NCBI GenBank assembly: GCA_027924585.1
Contig: BSBM01000600.1
Span: 15,683,001 to 15,747,000, forward strand
Direction: 5' to 3'
Length of the DNA stretch: 64,000 bases
Source of the DNA: Larix kaempferi
Lineage: Eukaryota > Streptophyta > Pinopsida > Pinales > Pinaceae
In this document: one piece after another, positions 35,001 through 45,135 of the stretch
Numbering within the stretch: position 1 is the first letter of the stretch
Layout of the letters: each line of letters begins with the position of its first letter
Notes under the pieces: generated by a model
Databases searched by the model: none
What the model was told of the DNA's origin: nothing
What the model saw: the letters and a program-made list of their open reading frames with translations, nothing else
Program-made: the position numbers and the translations under genes

Positions 35001-35128
35001 CTGTGTGCTAGAGCATGCTGCGGCTGAAACAAGAGCTTGTACAGTCGTCCACATCTAACTCCAATATCCATGGGAGTAGATACACCTGTGGTCTTGGGAT
35101 ATATCTGCACTCTCCCATCGAGAAGCAA
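32090..35128 (-). CDS. Copia E pol: integrase, reverse transcriptase, RNase H
   Basis: The 1,012-codon frame carries everything after protease. Pre-integrase zinc-binding residues are H54, H59, C86 and C89. The integrase catalytic triad is D116, D181 and E217, which gives a D-64-D-35-E spacing. A low-complexity Gly/Thr/Ser linker follows near residues 380-430. RT motifs are DVKTAFLNG and YVDD at 692-695. RNase H has FTDSDWAG, SSAEAEYMA and YCDNQSC, ending with LTKSLGRGKF. These enzymes make cDNA in particles and insert it into the nucleus. The first codons (LLDGRVQIYP) should be in frame with protease but are offset by one base. The frame ends just inside the 3' LTR. It looks catalytically complete. 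Confidence 0.95.
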   Translation of the reverse strand: MLLDGRVQIYPKTTGVSTPMDIGVRCGRLYKLLFQPQHALAHSNSSSELCELWHRRMAHLHHPALGVLRSMVTGLPDFDSEQSDVCRGCALGKYTKTVFPTSDTRAAGVLNLIHTDICGPMSSVSLSGHEYYISFIDDYSRKTWIYFLRGKKSSLVLDVFQGFKALVEKQTGRKIRTLRSDNEGEYTSKEFSAFCRQEGIQRQLTVPYTPEQNGVAERKNRSILGAARAMLHDQGLPFFLWAEACNTAVYLQNRSPHRAVGSMTPEEMYSGRKPKVSHFRIFGSLTYSHVPSERRTKFEPTAERGIFVGYDETSKAYRLYIPGQRRVVVRREVKFEEERAFRKSRELEQGEPPAPTPQLSQASSIQVTGPQVSGVTGSQGTGTGSTGSVVQISGTGTGTGTGFGTGSGSPVSGSQIAGSSGTSSSATGPRGGRPHASDTSSEEVTPGPEEPSRKKKPKWLQDTLKEAEAFGRPQEQIRTIFEPDRYGSALVASLRDSAPSTYEEASQHQVWRDAMMEEYHSIMKNDAWEIVPRPEGKSVVTSKWLYKVKHAADGSVEKFKARFVARGFSQVEGVDYDETFAPVARYSSIRAVISIAAEMGWRIHQMDVKTAFLNGLLQEEVYLEQPQGFETHERDSHVCRLRKALYGLKQAPRAWYSRIDAYLISMGFQKSEADPNLYYIVVGGDPLILLLYVDDLFITGDERLIALCKRDLAVEYEMTDIGLMHYYLGMEVWQEPGHIFLGQGKYAAEILKTFRMDDCRPMSTPMITNLKQLHASAGKLVDPTLYRQLIGSLMYLVNTRPDLCFAVNTLSQFMVQPRSVHWSAAKHILRYLARTVDYGLDYRGSGGVSLIGFTDSDWAGSVRDRKSTSGCCFSLGSAAVSWFSRKQKSIALSSAEAEYMAASKATCEALWLRKLLVDLFDQQLRPTVIYCDNQSCIQLSENPVFHDRSKHIEIRYHFIRDYVQRGAVELQYISTDQQVADVLTKSLGRGKFVFFRDKLGVVRNSFLGKREC

Positions 35129-35511
35129 ACCCCTAGACCCCTGTCCTCAATCGTGGAAACTGAAACAAGGTTCTTCTTCAGCCCAGGGACGTACAACACA
35201 TCCCTCAGTGTCATGGGACTCATGGCCTCCCTCTCAAATACAACTGTCCCCTGACCCACTGCTCTAACTATAGTGTTGTCGCCAAGTACCACCTCCACCT
35301 CTCTCTCTGTGCGTGACAACTCGGAGAAGAACTCTCGAGTACCTGTCATGTGCCTCGAAGCTCCGCTGTCAATATACCACGTACCAGTGGTGGAAGGACC
35401 TGTCTGATGCCCAGTCAACAATGAGTGCTCAACCTGCATATCCATATCAATGCTGGTGGCTAAAGAAACTCTCTCTCTCTCACTCTGTCCAGCATAAAGG
35501 GAAAACTCCCT
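35128..35511 (-). pseudogene. Copia E protease segment (frame broken at both ends)
   Basis: The aspartic protease reads TWYIDSGASRHMTGT with the catalytic aspartate codon at about 35368-35370, followed by LRDVLYVPGLKKNLVSVS. It is separated from gag by a TAG (codon directly after DRF) and from pol by one missing base in a GGGGTTTGC run. Apart from those two sites the frame is open. Either lesion could be a mutation or, for the TAG, a readthrough site; the family normally uses one continuous gag-pol frame, so mutation is more likely. Confidence 0.8.
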
Positions 35512-36381
35512 CTAAAACCTGTCACCAAACTCATCTATCTCTGCTGAGGCTGCTGTCTGCTGACCTGGTCCCTTCTTCCTCTTCTTGTTTGGACACTGAG
35601 ATGCATAGTGCCCAAACGCCTGACAACAGTAGCACTTGATTTTACTCAAGTCCTTCTTCTGCCCACCCTGTGTATGATGCTGCTGCTGCTGTCCCTTGGC
35701 CCCATGCTTCTTGGGACCCTTCTTCTTCTTCCCTTTGGCTGTGAGAGCCACGTTCTCCTCATCTGCTATACCACCTGATGTACTACCCTGTACGAGACCC
35801 CTCCTGGTCTCCTCCTGTACAAAGTCATCCCACAACCTCTCCCATGATGGAAGGTTCTCCCTGCCCACAATAGCCTGCACAAAAGCATGCCAGGGCCTGG
35901 AAGCCCCGTTGACTGCGGTGCGAACTAACTCTGTAGGGGATACCACCTCACCAACTGCTGCTAGTTCATCACGAACTGCTGAGATCCTGGTGAGATAAGC
36001 TGTGACTCCCTCTCCTCCGGTCATCTTGATACTCTTGAGCTTCTCCTTGAGAACCATCTTCCTGTTCTCGTTGGAGCTCTCATACAAGCTGATCAAGGCA
36101 CTCCACATCTCGTGTGCCTTGGTCTTCCCCGAAATGTGAGGGATGATGTGGTCCTTCACTGCATCTAGAATGATTCTCCTAGCCTTACAGTCTTTCTTGT
36201 TGAAGACTGAAAGAGCGGTCATATCTGAGCCATCTGGAATAGTAATGGGGTATGTGGTGGTGTTCCTCACCACCTCTTCCCATAACTCGTTCTCCTCTAA
36301 CAGCAATAGGATTCTGGCCTTCCAAGGCACAAAATTCTCCGTCCCACTCAATCTGTCCTCTATCCTCAACCCTGTAGCCAT
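35512..36381 (-). CDS. Copia E gag
   Basis: The start chosen is the ATG of MATGLRIEDRLSG, because elements B and C begin at the same point; an in-frame ATG 23 codons upstream has no counterpart. The helical gag core holds NFVPWKARILLLL, ILDAVKDHIIPHI, MVLKEKLKSIKM, AVRDELAAVGE and AIVGRENLPSWERLWDDF. A lysine- and glutamine-rich linker leads to the CCHC knuckle CYCCQAFGHYASQC near 35592-35635. Gag would assemble the cytoplasmic particle and bind element RNA. The frame is unbroken to the TAG after EIDEFGDRF. Confidence 0.9.
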   Translation of the reverse strand: MATGLRIEDRLSGTENFVPWKARILLLLEENELWEEVVRNTTTYPITIPDGSDMTALSVFNKKDCKARRIILDAVKDHIIPHISGKTKAHEMWSALISLYESSNENRKMVLKEKLKSIKMTGGEGVTAYLTRISAVRDELAAVGEVVSPTELVRTAVNGASRPWHAFVQAIVGRENLPSWERLWDDFVQEETRRGLVQGSTSGGIADEENVALTAKGKKKKGPKKHGAKGQQQQHHTQGGQKKDLSKIKCYCCQAFGHYASQCPNKKRKKGPGQQTAASAEIDEFGDRF

Positions 36382-36492
36382 CTGGAAATCAGTCCAAAAG
36401 AACGCTGCCCAAATCAAAGGTAAGAACACTTGGTTTTCTGAGATCTGCAAATTTTATGGGTGTCTGCAAATTAGTTTTATTTCTGCCCCCTG

Positions 36493-36504
36493 TGCTCTGA
36501 TACC
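36493..36504 (-). other. primer-binding site of Copia E
   Basis: GCTCTGATACCA on the plus strand is the complement of TGGTATCAGAGC, directly next to the 5' LTR. Confidence 0.9.
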
Positions 36505-37798
36505 ATGAAGATTTTCTGCCCTCTGTGCCAGCTGGTTTAATGCCAAGTTATAGGTGGTTTTCACCTACAGCCCTGTTGTGCATTGGCTGTAGGCTACTTA
36601 ATGCCAAAATAAAATGAACAGTAAACACACACTGAAAGCAAATTACAGGCTGCAAGCTAATTTATAAACATTCACACACAAATTTGACACGGTAGTTTTT
36701 GGCCAAATCGAGCCCTGGAAAAACCCCCACGGGGAAAACCAGTTGAGTGAGAGAGAGATATTATTTCATCAGCAAAATATTCATCACAGCATTACAATGA
36801 AGAATTTAACTTATCTCCACCAGTCAGCAGAATCTTTCTGGAAATTTGTGCATCAAACTGAACCTTGTTTTGATTGCCCACAGCATAGGAATACGTGCCA
36901 GAATTCACCCACAAACTGTGCAGGTAAACACACAGTCTGAATCAATGAGATTTCCTGGAGTCCTTGGCCTAGTGCCTCGAGTTCTGTGCAGAGAACACTG
37001 ACAGAAAATTCTTCTCGGATTCTGGGCCAGGTACTTTGAATTCTGTGCAGAGAAAACTAAATGAAATCACCTTAGATTTCAGTGCTGATAGTCCCTCGAA
37101 TTCTGTGCTGATATTTATCATAGAATCATGCTGCTACTGTGAAGGCCGTGCCCTTATACCTTCCTCACAATCTGGGCAAAGCCTGCCCTGGGAATGGTGC
37201 CCAGATTCACTGTATTGAACCCGAGCCTGTCATGGAAATGAAGCCCGTGAATGTGCTGGAAATTCGAGTTGATATCCAAGGTTAATGTGCCTGGAAATAC
37301 CCCGATTCCACTCCTGCAATTCTCAGACTGCGTGCCCAGAACTTCCCTTCTGTTTGTGCTCAGACTGTGGTACGGTCCTGTTGGGAATAGAGCCCAGAAG
37401 ATTTCTGAAGTCTCCCTCGATTCCTGTGGCTGTCTGCTCCTAGGAATGCGTGCTCCCTCCTGTACTCTCTCGACCTCTCCTTCTCGTGCTCTCACTTCAG
37501 TCACCTCTTCATAAGATAATGAATGTAATCTGCCTCCCTCTACCTTTTATTCAACCCTAAAAGGAATCCTTACACCAATGGCCCAGATTAGATCTAATCA
37601 ATGGCCCAGATTAGATGTGAGTACACTTTATTATTTAATTCACTTAAGTAATAATTTCTCATTCACTTTTAGACTTAGGATAAAAGGTGACATTAAAGTC
37701 TCATTAAATAATCACTTAATGTGAGGGTCCCACCACCCCAAACTTAGTGACTTTGGCATAGTCACTAGGGGAACTCGACCTTGGTATAAAAACTAACA
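36505..37798 (-). repeat. 5' LTR of Copia E
   Basis: Practically identical to 30803-32095. Visible differences: an extra T after GGTTTAAT near 36540, a C for T in CAGG(C/T)TGCAAGC, a C for T in TTGAA(C/T)CCGAG, and a C for T in GCTGT(C/T)TGCTCC. Confidence 0.95.
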
Positions 37799-37803
37799 AT
37801 TAT

Positions 37804-39035
37804 TATCAATGCCAATGAATAATCAATTATTTCTTAGATATTACATGTCATGTTTAACCGTTGTGACCTTTTTTTTTAATTTTTAATTTTTAATTTTTGT
37901 GTAATGCATTTCCCAGGGAAACTCATTGGGTACATCCCCTCATTCCGAGAATAGTACCAAGGGTAAGCTGGATTCTTTAGGGTCAAGGCCAGGTTAACAG
38001 TCAACAATTGGCTCATGAAGAGAGCAAACATGTTACAAAGTGGGATTTGAACGCGGTTGGGGGAGGACAACAACTTTCTTCTCAGCCACTCGAGCTACAC
38101 CCAATTGACAATAGTTGTGATCTTTATGTGAAGAGGATATGCTATGTATATGCAATAAATCTCATGCTGTGTCTTCCTATGAATTTTTTCTTTATTTATT
38201 TTGTTGGATATATTTGTCTATAAACATGATATAATATTCATAATAATATGTAGTGACCTTCCATCTCTGCACTAATCTGCTTTGCTTTTTTATTTCTAAA
38301 ATATAATTGGATCTTGGCATTATATTCTCTACTGCATCCTTTTTTACAATGCATATCTGTTGTAATAAATGGTTGCCTAATTAAAAACTAAAAAGTAAGA
38401 TACTTATACGTGGAAAGGTTGGTAGAGGACCAGAATCGGGAATCATTCAGATGAAGAGGAGATTCAAGATGGTGATTAAATCATGTACATGGTTGAGTGA
38501 TCCTGAAGATTGTTAACATGAAAGTGACAACATTTTGGATTGTCTCATCAACATTGTAGACTGATGGTGTGTTTATTTTGTTAAAAACTAAAATGTTGAC
38601 ATCGCCAATTTGGTATATTAAATAGCAGGCAGCTGCATTTCCTTTTGGGTAACTGTGCAATTGTTTTCCGAGTAGATAATTTCATCTATATTCATGGCTT
38701 TAGATTCACTCATGAAAGCCTTGTAAATGCATCTTTGATAATATAATGTTTCTGTTGAACAAAAAATAACATATTTTCATATTTGTTTTTGGAAACATTA
38801 TAGGGTGGTATTGTGCAATTAATGCACCAAAATAATTCTTTACTCTACATAAATGTGTAAAATGTTATCCATTACTGCGATACTTTTTGTTGAAAATGGG
38901 TTGAAGATACTATAACAGAAAATTAATAACCTTTATCAAACAATGCATATAGTTTTGTTGTCCTGTTGTCCTCACTTTGATAATAATACAGTTTTCATTA
39001 CAAAAGGATTTAAGTAACGTTGTGATATATTTCAG
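37804..39035. other. host-like intron sequence
   Basis: AT-rich, with no retroelement domains, LTR ends or long ORFs. It has the T-rich, low-complexity look of plant intron sequence and leads to a splice acceptor (TATATTTCAG) at 39035. Confidence 0.4.
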
Positions 39036-39154
39036 GACCAAGAGAAGCTGGATCTCTTAAGAGACCGCAATGATAAGGAAGAACAACTTAGAAGTGCTTT
39101 GGAAGCGCTTTCAGCCAAGGAAGCTGAAATTGAACGCCTAAAGAAGACGAGTTT
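39036..39154 (+). CDS. putative internal exon of a host coiled-coil protein
   Basis: The 119-bp segment is preceded by GTGATATATTTCAG and followed by GTGAGT, good plant splice sites. One frame is fully open and reads DQEKLDLLRDRNDKEEQLRS, then ALEALSAKEAEIERLKKTS. This is a regular heptad coiled coil with a charged pattern typical of a true protein; the other frames are not convincing. The exon begins in phase 0 and ends after two bases of a codon. No matching exon is seen within several kilobases either way, which would fit the giant introns of a large plant genome. I cannot name the gene. Confidence 0.6.
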
Positions 39155-39759
39155 GTGAGTAAAATGTAGTTGAGTTGAAATGGGAAAAAATATTGTGCAA
39201 TATTTTTGGGGCAAAACCTCGAACTTTATTATTTGCTATAGTGCTAGTATTTCTTTGCATATTTTAATCTTAGATACTGATGTTGTGCAGTGGATTTTTA
39301 TGAACTTGAAAATTGGCATCATAAACAAATAGATGCACATATGCATTACTGGTCCTTTGCACAGTGGATAAACTATATGGAAAAGACTTTAACCTGCAAC
39401 CTGTGTGGCCTCCAAGGATTAGAAATTGAACTGCAATATGTTCATGTTTTCTGCTGTGTACCTTTTTAGCATGGAAACCTTGTTGACTTCTTGTATAGAC
39501 TACTGTGTTTTGACGGTATTCGTAGTGGCATTACTTATTGTGAATGGTTTTACAGGTGCTGCACTAATTTTCTACACCTTTCTATTTTTGATTTACCCAT
39601 ATAAAAGGTTGCCTTATAGTTATAACGGTTTACATACAAAAATGATAAAATTACAAATCTCAATAGATGTTCCTTTTTCTTTTGAGAAATGCATCGTATA
39701 TTACTTCATGAAACAAAAAGTTACATCATAGACCAAAGAGAGTTACATCAATTTACAAC
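39155..39759. other. intron-like stretch after the exon
   Basis: AT-rich sequence following the GTGAGT donor, with no repeat or coding motif that I recognise. Confidence 0.4.
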
Positions 39760-40320
39760 AGGGCTATAAGGAAATTGCCATCCTAAAAGGGCCAAAATGC
39801 TAGCACATGAGCCTATGCCCCAGTAGGAAGGAATTCAACATCTTTGACAAGCACAACCAATCCCTGCTTAAAAAGCCTCGATTGACCTAAGAAGAAGAAG
39901 ATAATAGGGGATGGATCCTCCTGAAAAGTAGCCCTATACTTGAACTTCCACCAAAAATCCAATTGCAAACAACCAATTGTGGGCCAAAAAGATTTGCAGT
40001 TGTCCCTTAATCGTCCAAGTGTCCGCAAGGAGGGGACCTTTCCAAGAAAGTAGGGCAGTAAAAATTAGTTAAATTTAGTTTGAAACCATGCCCAAAAGGC
40101 CTTGCAAAAATGACATGCTCAATTATTTCATCCTTACCGTAAGGCCTGTATGCAACATTTGAAACGATAACTCTTTGAAAGCTAGTTTTAACAGGCAAGC
40201 ATTGGTGGACGTTAATGTTAAAATAACCTGGTTGCTTTGTAAGTGTCCTCCCAGAAAACCTGTAGCAGCTCAGCTCCCCAGTTTGAAGCAGCAGTTCTGT
40301 ACAGTTTGAAGGCACACTAG
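39760..40320 (-). pseudogene. LINE 3' tail with zf-RVT-like remnant
   Basis: On the minus strand, YRPYGKDEIIEHVIFARPFG resembles the zinc-binding segment found after LINE RT and RNase H domains (C-x2-C...E-x2-EH-x3-C), with the cysteines changed. The sequence from about 39850 to 40030 is similar to 59680-59850 (CTTGAGTGTCC(C/G)(C/T)AAGGAG and flanking words), so it is a dispersed repeat. Frames are broken. Confidence 0.5.
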
Positions 40321-40980
40321 CTATGTCTTTTAGAGGTGTGTTGCTTGTCCTATTTTAGAGTGAAAGAGGGTGCATGCATTCTTTCAGGATGCATGCACCA
40401 GATCTGGAACTTTTTCTTATTTTTACTCTTCTTACTTTTAGAACAGAAGTTATATTTACCTATTCCATTATTTTTGCATGATTTGCTACTTTTCTGTGTC
40501 TAAGTAAAAATAGCAGCGCTGTGCATGTATTTGCCAATTTTAGACTAGGCGAGTTTTTGAAGGAGAGCTTTGCATGCTCTTGAGCATTCTAATCAAGGTA
40601 GTTTTATTCATGAAAGCTGGGTGCATTATTCTAGGCAGTTTTCCTTTTTGATTTTGTCCACTTTGACTATAACCCATGACACTCTGCTTCTATACCCAAC
40701 TTGAATACAGCTTAGAGAACTTGAATACACATTGAGAGAGGTCGACTATAGTCTGAGAGTGTGTTTATCGATATACAACTCAAATGCACTTGAGAGATCT
40801 TGAATATAACTAATTGAGCTCGAATGCAATCAAAGAGTGGGTTTATGGATGCCCAGCTGGAATATAGGGTTAACCATTGCCGAGATACAAAGGTGAGTGG
40901 GTTTATGGATACCTAGCTCAAATAGGCTTGACCCTATTCACAATATCCCCCTTTAATTTGAACAAGAGGCCTTGGGAGAA
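40321..40980. other. no gene seen; short degenerate repeats
   Basis: Words such as ACTTGAATACA, GAGAG(A/T)TCTTGAAT and GTGGGTTTATGGAT(A/G)CC recur between 40700 and 40910. The stretch ends in CTTGGGAGAA, which resembles a purine tract before the next LTR. Confidence 0.35.
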
Positions 40981-42060
40981 TATTGATTTTTGTACCTTGG
41001 AGGTGTTCCCCTAGTGACTTTGTGCCTAAGTCACTAAAGGGGGAAAAGTGACATGACCCTTGCATTAATTTCATGTAGTGAAATAAAGTGAAATTAATTT
41101 CACTTTATGAGATGTAAAGTGACTTTTAAATATTTAATGAGAAAGTGAGTGAAATTAAATTTAATGGTGAAAAAAAGTGCATTTATCTCATCCATTGATT
41201 TTTCATCTCAAGATCCAATGTGGGCCCTTGGATCTTGAGACCATTCAGATACCTTCATTGAGAAAGTGAAAAGGCAAAGGGCAAGAGAAAGGCACATTCA
41301 TTCATTCCATGGCACATTCATTCATTCCATGAGATGTCTAGAACTCGACCTCTTGAAAAAAGAGAGAGCAGGGAGAGAGAAGAAGACTTGGCATGCAATT
41401 CGAGGCACCCTACAGCAGTAACAGAGCATGAAAATTGAGGTGAAGAACAGAAGCATGCCTTCCTAGACTGCTGGCATGATTTTCGAGGAGCAGGTACAGC
41501 AATAATGAGAAGTCCGTACAGTGCACTCCTGTAGTAGAGGGGCATGAGTTTCAAGTCTGAGAAGGGCACAAAATTTGAGGTATATAATAGCTGCTACAGT
41601 GGGCACAAAAACTGAGATAAAGACCGAGTTTGACACAATTCGAGGAGTTTGACTGTGAGAAGGAAGTCGATACAGTCTGGAAAGGGCATGGATTTCAATG
41701 CTATTAATGCACAGAAAACGAGGTTGCTACAGCACTGTTTTCGACGCTGAGAATGTCTTCCATGGTTGAGATAAGTTGTGCTTACGGAGTTTGTAAACTG
41801 CTGTACTTTATTTTTGAAGAAGAAAATAAAAGAACTCTCTCACAGGTTTTCCCCATTGGGGTTTTTCCTGAGGCTTTTGCCTAAAAATAAGTGTCTGAAT
41901 TTTTTACTGTGTGTTTATTTCTGCTCATAAGTTTTGTAAATTTCTCAAGTGTTTCAAGTACAGAATTGTTTATGAGAATTAACTTCATTTTCAGCAGTCA
42001 ATGGGCTTGGGCATTAAACTCTGATGTTCTGAGAAAACTTGAAACTGGGTTGGGAATTTG
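40981..42060 (+). repeat. Copia LTR relic (D), related to the element E LTR
   Basis: It starts TATTGATTTTTGTACC and then reads GTTCCCCTAGTGACTTTG, which matches GTTCCCCTAGTGACTATG at the start of the element E LTR. Words such as GTCCGTACAGTGCA, TTCGAGG and a TTTTCCCCATTGGGGTTTTTCC block (41847 on) resemble the R-U5 part of Copia C and E LTRs. The right end is not defined; no primer site follows. Confidence 0.6.
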
Positions 42061-42065
42061 GAAAT

Positions 42066-43277
42066 TTTACAGAGAAGGCATTAGATAATAACTTTCCTCC
42101 TCAATGCAGAATGTGGGCCGTATAGTGAAGATATAACCCCCCTTGGATGCCATATCTCCTGCACTGAGATGGTTCCACAGCCTGGTGAAGGTGGTCTTTG
42201 ACGGAGGTATAGAAGAAGGATCCACTGAAGCATGTTGGTTGGCTGAAGGTACAAATGCTGGCAAAAGCTGTCCCTGAAATTGAAAATGGTACATCCAAAA
42301 GGGACCGACATTGTATTGTGGAAGGAAGAGATCCACTGAAATTTGCTGAGATTCATTTGTAGAAAATAGTGGGACAGATCTTGTGGGCCTGTGAGTCTAA
42401 ACTCCATCAAAGAAGGTAAGCAAGCCCTTCATAAGTGGTCAGAGGCCCAAAAATGTCACTATAAACCAACTACGAAGGCTGAAAATCATGCCTCACATTA
42501 TAATAAATTGAAGCATCCACTGTAAAACCACCAACTTCTAGGACATAAAGAATATGTCCAAATGTGGCAGGGTCAATAAGGACTTCATGAGAAGTAACAC
42601 TTGTGCTTTCAATCATCGCGTGAGTAGAAGGATGATATAGACAATATATTGGAAGATGGGCCCATGTACTTGATCCAAATATTTCAAATGCTGAAATGTG
42701 ACAATGATGAAATCATACCTTGAATATTAATAGAAAGGATTTTTAGTGGGTACATCTACCTATTGCAGAGAAAAGGAAGAAAGTGCACTGCATTTAAGGT
42801 TTTATACCTTAGGAAAATCCTAGAAAAGAGTTGTTGGCCTTGAAGGACGGTTTAAACCATAGAAAAAACCTAGAAAGAAGGAGTTGGCCTAACAACTTTA
42901 GATCAGCTGCAGAATATTTGAAACTTTGGTTCCACAGTCACAAAACAACAGTGATGCCACCAGCTAAAAGCCTCAAATCAGCCGCTGAAATATGGCTGAA
43001 ATAAATCAGCTGGTAAACCCTCAAGTTGTGTGCTCCAAGACTATGCACAAGATCTCCATAAATGCTCCTAAAACATGCTTAAGTAGCCTAAAAAAAGGCA
43101 CCCTTCTTTGGCCTGTAACACCATGAAAATACAGCAACAAAAACTCCTCAAGTTAGGCACTTCTCTGCATGTAAAGTCTAATCACAAAGAATATTAGCGC
43201 AAACTTCAAAGAGCCAAGAAGAAAATCCTAACTAGCAGCAAAATGAGTAATGGAGGTTCATAACTGTGTTGATACCA
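42066..43277 (-). mobile_element. minus-strand Copia internal relic (G)
   Basis: The minus strand from a primer-like site (GATACCA at 43271-43277, complement of TGGTATC) runs through a broken region in which a weak integrase-like stretch appears near 42500-42400 (SWFIVTFLGL, LLTFFDGV). Stops are frequent. No gag or RT motif is recognisable. The domain call is tentative; the primer site next to LTR-like sequence is the main support. Confidence 0.35.
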
Positions 43278-43850
43278 TCTTGAAATTCATAAGAAAGTGA
43301 ATGGATTGAATGCAACCAACCTGCAAACCATAATTCCTACTGTAAACAAGGAGAAAGACTGAACCAGGACAATGCATCATAAAACCTTAGCAAGTGCACC
43401 TTGAGCTGATCCATATGTGCACTAGTGAGAGAATCCTCAAGTGCACTAGAGAAGAAAATGCAACCCAAGAATAGGAGATAAACACCTGATATGGTTCCAG
43501 TAGGCTAAAGAATGAATCACTTGAATATTAAAATGATGAATTTACAAATGGCTTTCTAGTGTGTATATATACCACCACTTAAGAGGTGGGGTCCTTGCCA
43601 AGGCATAAATCCATCTCAAACTTGGATCTATCAAGCACCGAGAGGGATCCAATTTCTTGAGGTGTAAATTTTTTTCTTAAGATAAAAGAATTTACACATC
43701 AGTAAATTTGATCTCTCTCAGTGCTTGATAAATCTGGGTTTAAGATTTGATCTATTTTGGTTTTAATTTTTTTATTTTATGAGCCGACATGTATTTTTTT
43801 AATTATTTTTTTATTTTTGGTCATGTTACGTTATGTAACATAACATTACA
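43278..43850 (-). repeat. probable Copia LTR (G)
   Basis: It lies between a primer-site complement on the left (GTTGATACCA) and AACATTACAACTTCTCCCC on the right. It contains a TATATATA block near 43570 and inverted words around ATGTTACGTTATGTAACAT near the right end. The left end has lost the terminal TG. Confidence 0.45.
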
Positions 43851-44610
43851 ACTTCTCCCCTATATTGGGCTGTAGAGCACTTGTCTACTCTCGATGCAAT
43901 AATTGTATGTTGACTAATTGGCTTCAAGCCAAACCCTAGAAACACACTAATATACTAACAATGTGAGGTTGGCCATGGCCATATGTGAAGATTACATCAT
44001 CATTTCAACACTCCTTGAGCTCTTACGTTCGCAATGCTCAATCCTCCTTGATTCCTTAGTTAAAGTACAAATATACCAAGCCACGAGACGAATCTCTTTA
44101 GGCTCACCTTGCTTGCCCCATAAAAAGCCTGAGTACTTTTTTGAACATTTTGTAGACTGATTGAGAGGGAAAGAGACTAGAGGAGTAATAGATGTGCTCT
44201 ATTGCAAGATTTCTATCAATAATTTTAACCTTCTTGGTGTTACCCACCAGAGCTATTGCAGCATCCAGCAAGGCTAAGCCTAGAACAAGGGGTCAAATTT
44301 TTTTTATTGTATGGATATTTGGATTGGGGGTTGTTTACCCTTTGGATTGGTCATGGCCATCCCCCTTGGTTTCACTCTCAAGAGTACTTGGCTTAGTGGC
44401 TTTGCTAACTATGCCTTTGGTGTGTAGATGTCCCCACCATGTAGGGCATTAGGCCCATGGGTTGGTGTTCCCGGGGTGACCCACTGGGGCACATGACCAT
44501 CCTGGTTTTATTTATGCAAAGGTGATTGCGTGTTGTAAAGGGCTGTTATCCCCCATTAGCACAACTTCTGCACCCACTTGGACCTATTATCAGCATCCAG
44601 AAACCCCTAC
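43851..44610. other. unassigned stretch
   Basis: No retroelement domain is seen. A frame near 44192-44452 begins with a hydrophobic stretch but has no family match that I recognise and lies next to LTR-type sequence, so I do not call it a gene. Confidence 0.35.
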
Positions 44611-44901
44611 TCTAATGCTACTAGCCTATGACATCATCCTTTCAATAAATGAGCCTACAAGCCCTGGAAGGGGGGGCGTTGAGGGACAAGCATCATTTTG
44701 GGGTTAGATGGGGCATGGCGTCCCCCCTTGGCTCACTACTTCATCCAATGAAGCATTTTCTCAGCTTATTTTAGCTTATTTTGACTATTTTTGTCTATTT
44801 CGGGGTAAAATTCCTTAATTGTGCAGAATTTACCCTAAAAATATTATTATTTTATTTTGAGGACTTGTAGGCTCAAAATTAAATATTTGAGGATGGAACA
44901 G

Positions 44902-44910
44902 TATAAATAG
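44902..44910 (+). promoter_or_regulatory. TATA box, unit 1 (repeated at 45425-45433 in unit 2)
   Basis: TATAAATAG is present in both units of the tandem duplication, 23 bp upstream of CTCTCATTGTAAAATC. Confidence 0.55.
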
Positions 44911-45089
44911 ACGTTCTCCTCTCATTGTAAAATCATAAGACAAGGGTTCTAATATGAAATTATTTATTTTTCTCCTACTCTTTGAGTCTCTTTGGTGATG
45001 CTCTCATTTCTTGGGATGATCATCTTTGCTCGATGGTGGATGGATGAATGATCTAGGGCTTCTTTCTTGCACATGCTATGGTTGATGCT

Positions 45090-45135
45090 AGACTTGTTGG
45101 AATAACACATGCACAAGTGTTATTTCAACAAGTCT
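45090..45135. repeat. fold-back at the junction of the tandem duplication
   Basis: AGACTTGTTGGAATAACAC (45090-45108) and GTGTTATTTCAACAAGTCT (45117-45135) are inverted copies with one mismatch (a G-T pair), separated by 8 bases. The right arm, after GTGT, is absent from the end of unit 2, so it was created at the duplication breakpoint. Confidence 0.9.

Larger units (their letters stand above)
30803..37798 (-). mobile_element. young, nearly intact Copia element E
   Basis: Two LTRs of about 1.29 kb enclose gag, protease, integrase, RT and RNase H in the normal Copia order on the minus strand. The target duplication ATTAT is perfect (30798-30802 and 37799-37803). Comparing the LTRs by eye, I see three substitutions and one single-base indel. 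The coding region has only two lesions: a TAG between gag and protease and a single-base frameshift after protease. Confidence 0.95.

Noticed and set aside
42081-42410. Three overlapping minus-strand ORFs as a gene
   Set aside because: Broken frames in a probable Copia relic; no recognisable domain beyond a weak integrase-like stretch further on.
44192-44452. ORF with a signal-peptide-like hydrophobic start
   Set aside because: No motif after the hydrophobic stretch, no splice or promoter support, and it lies next to LTR-type sequence.
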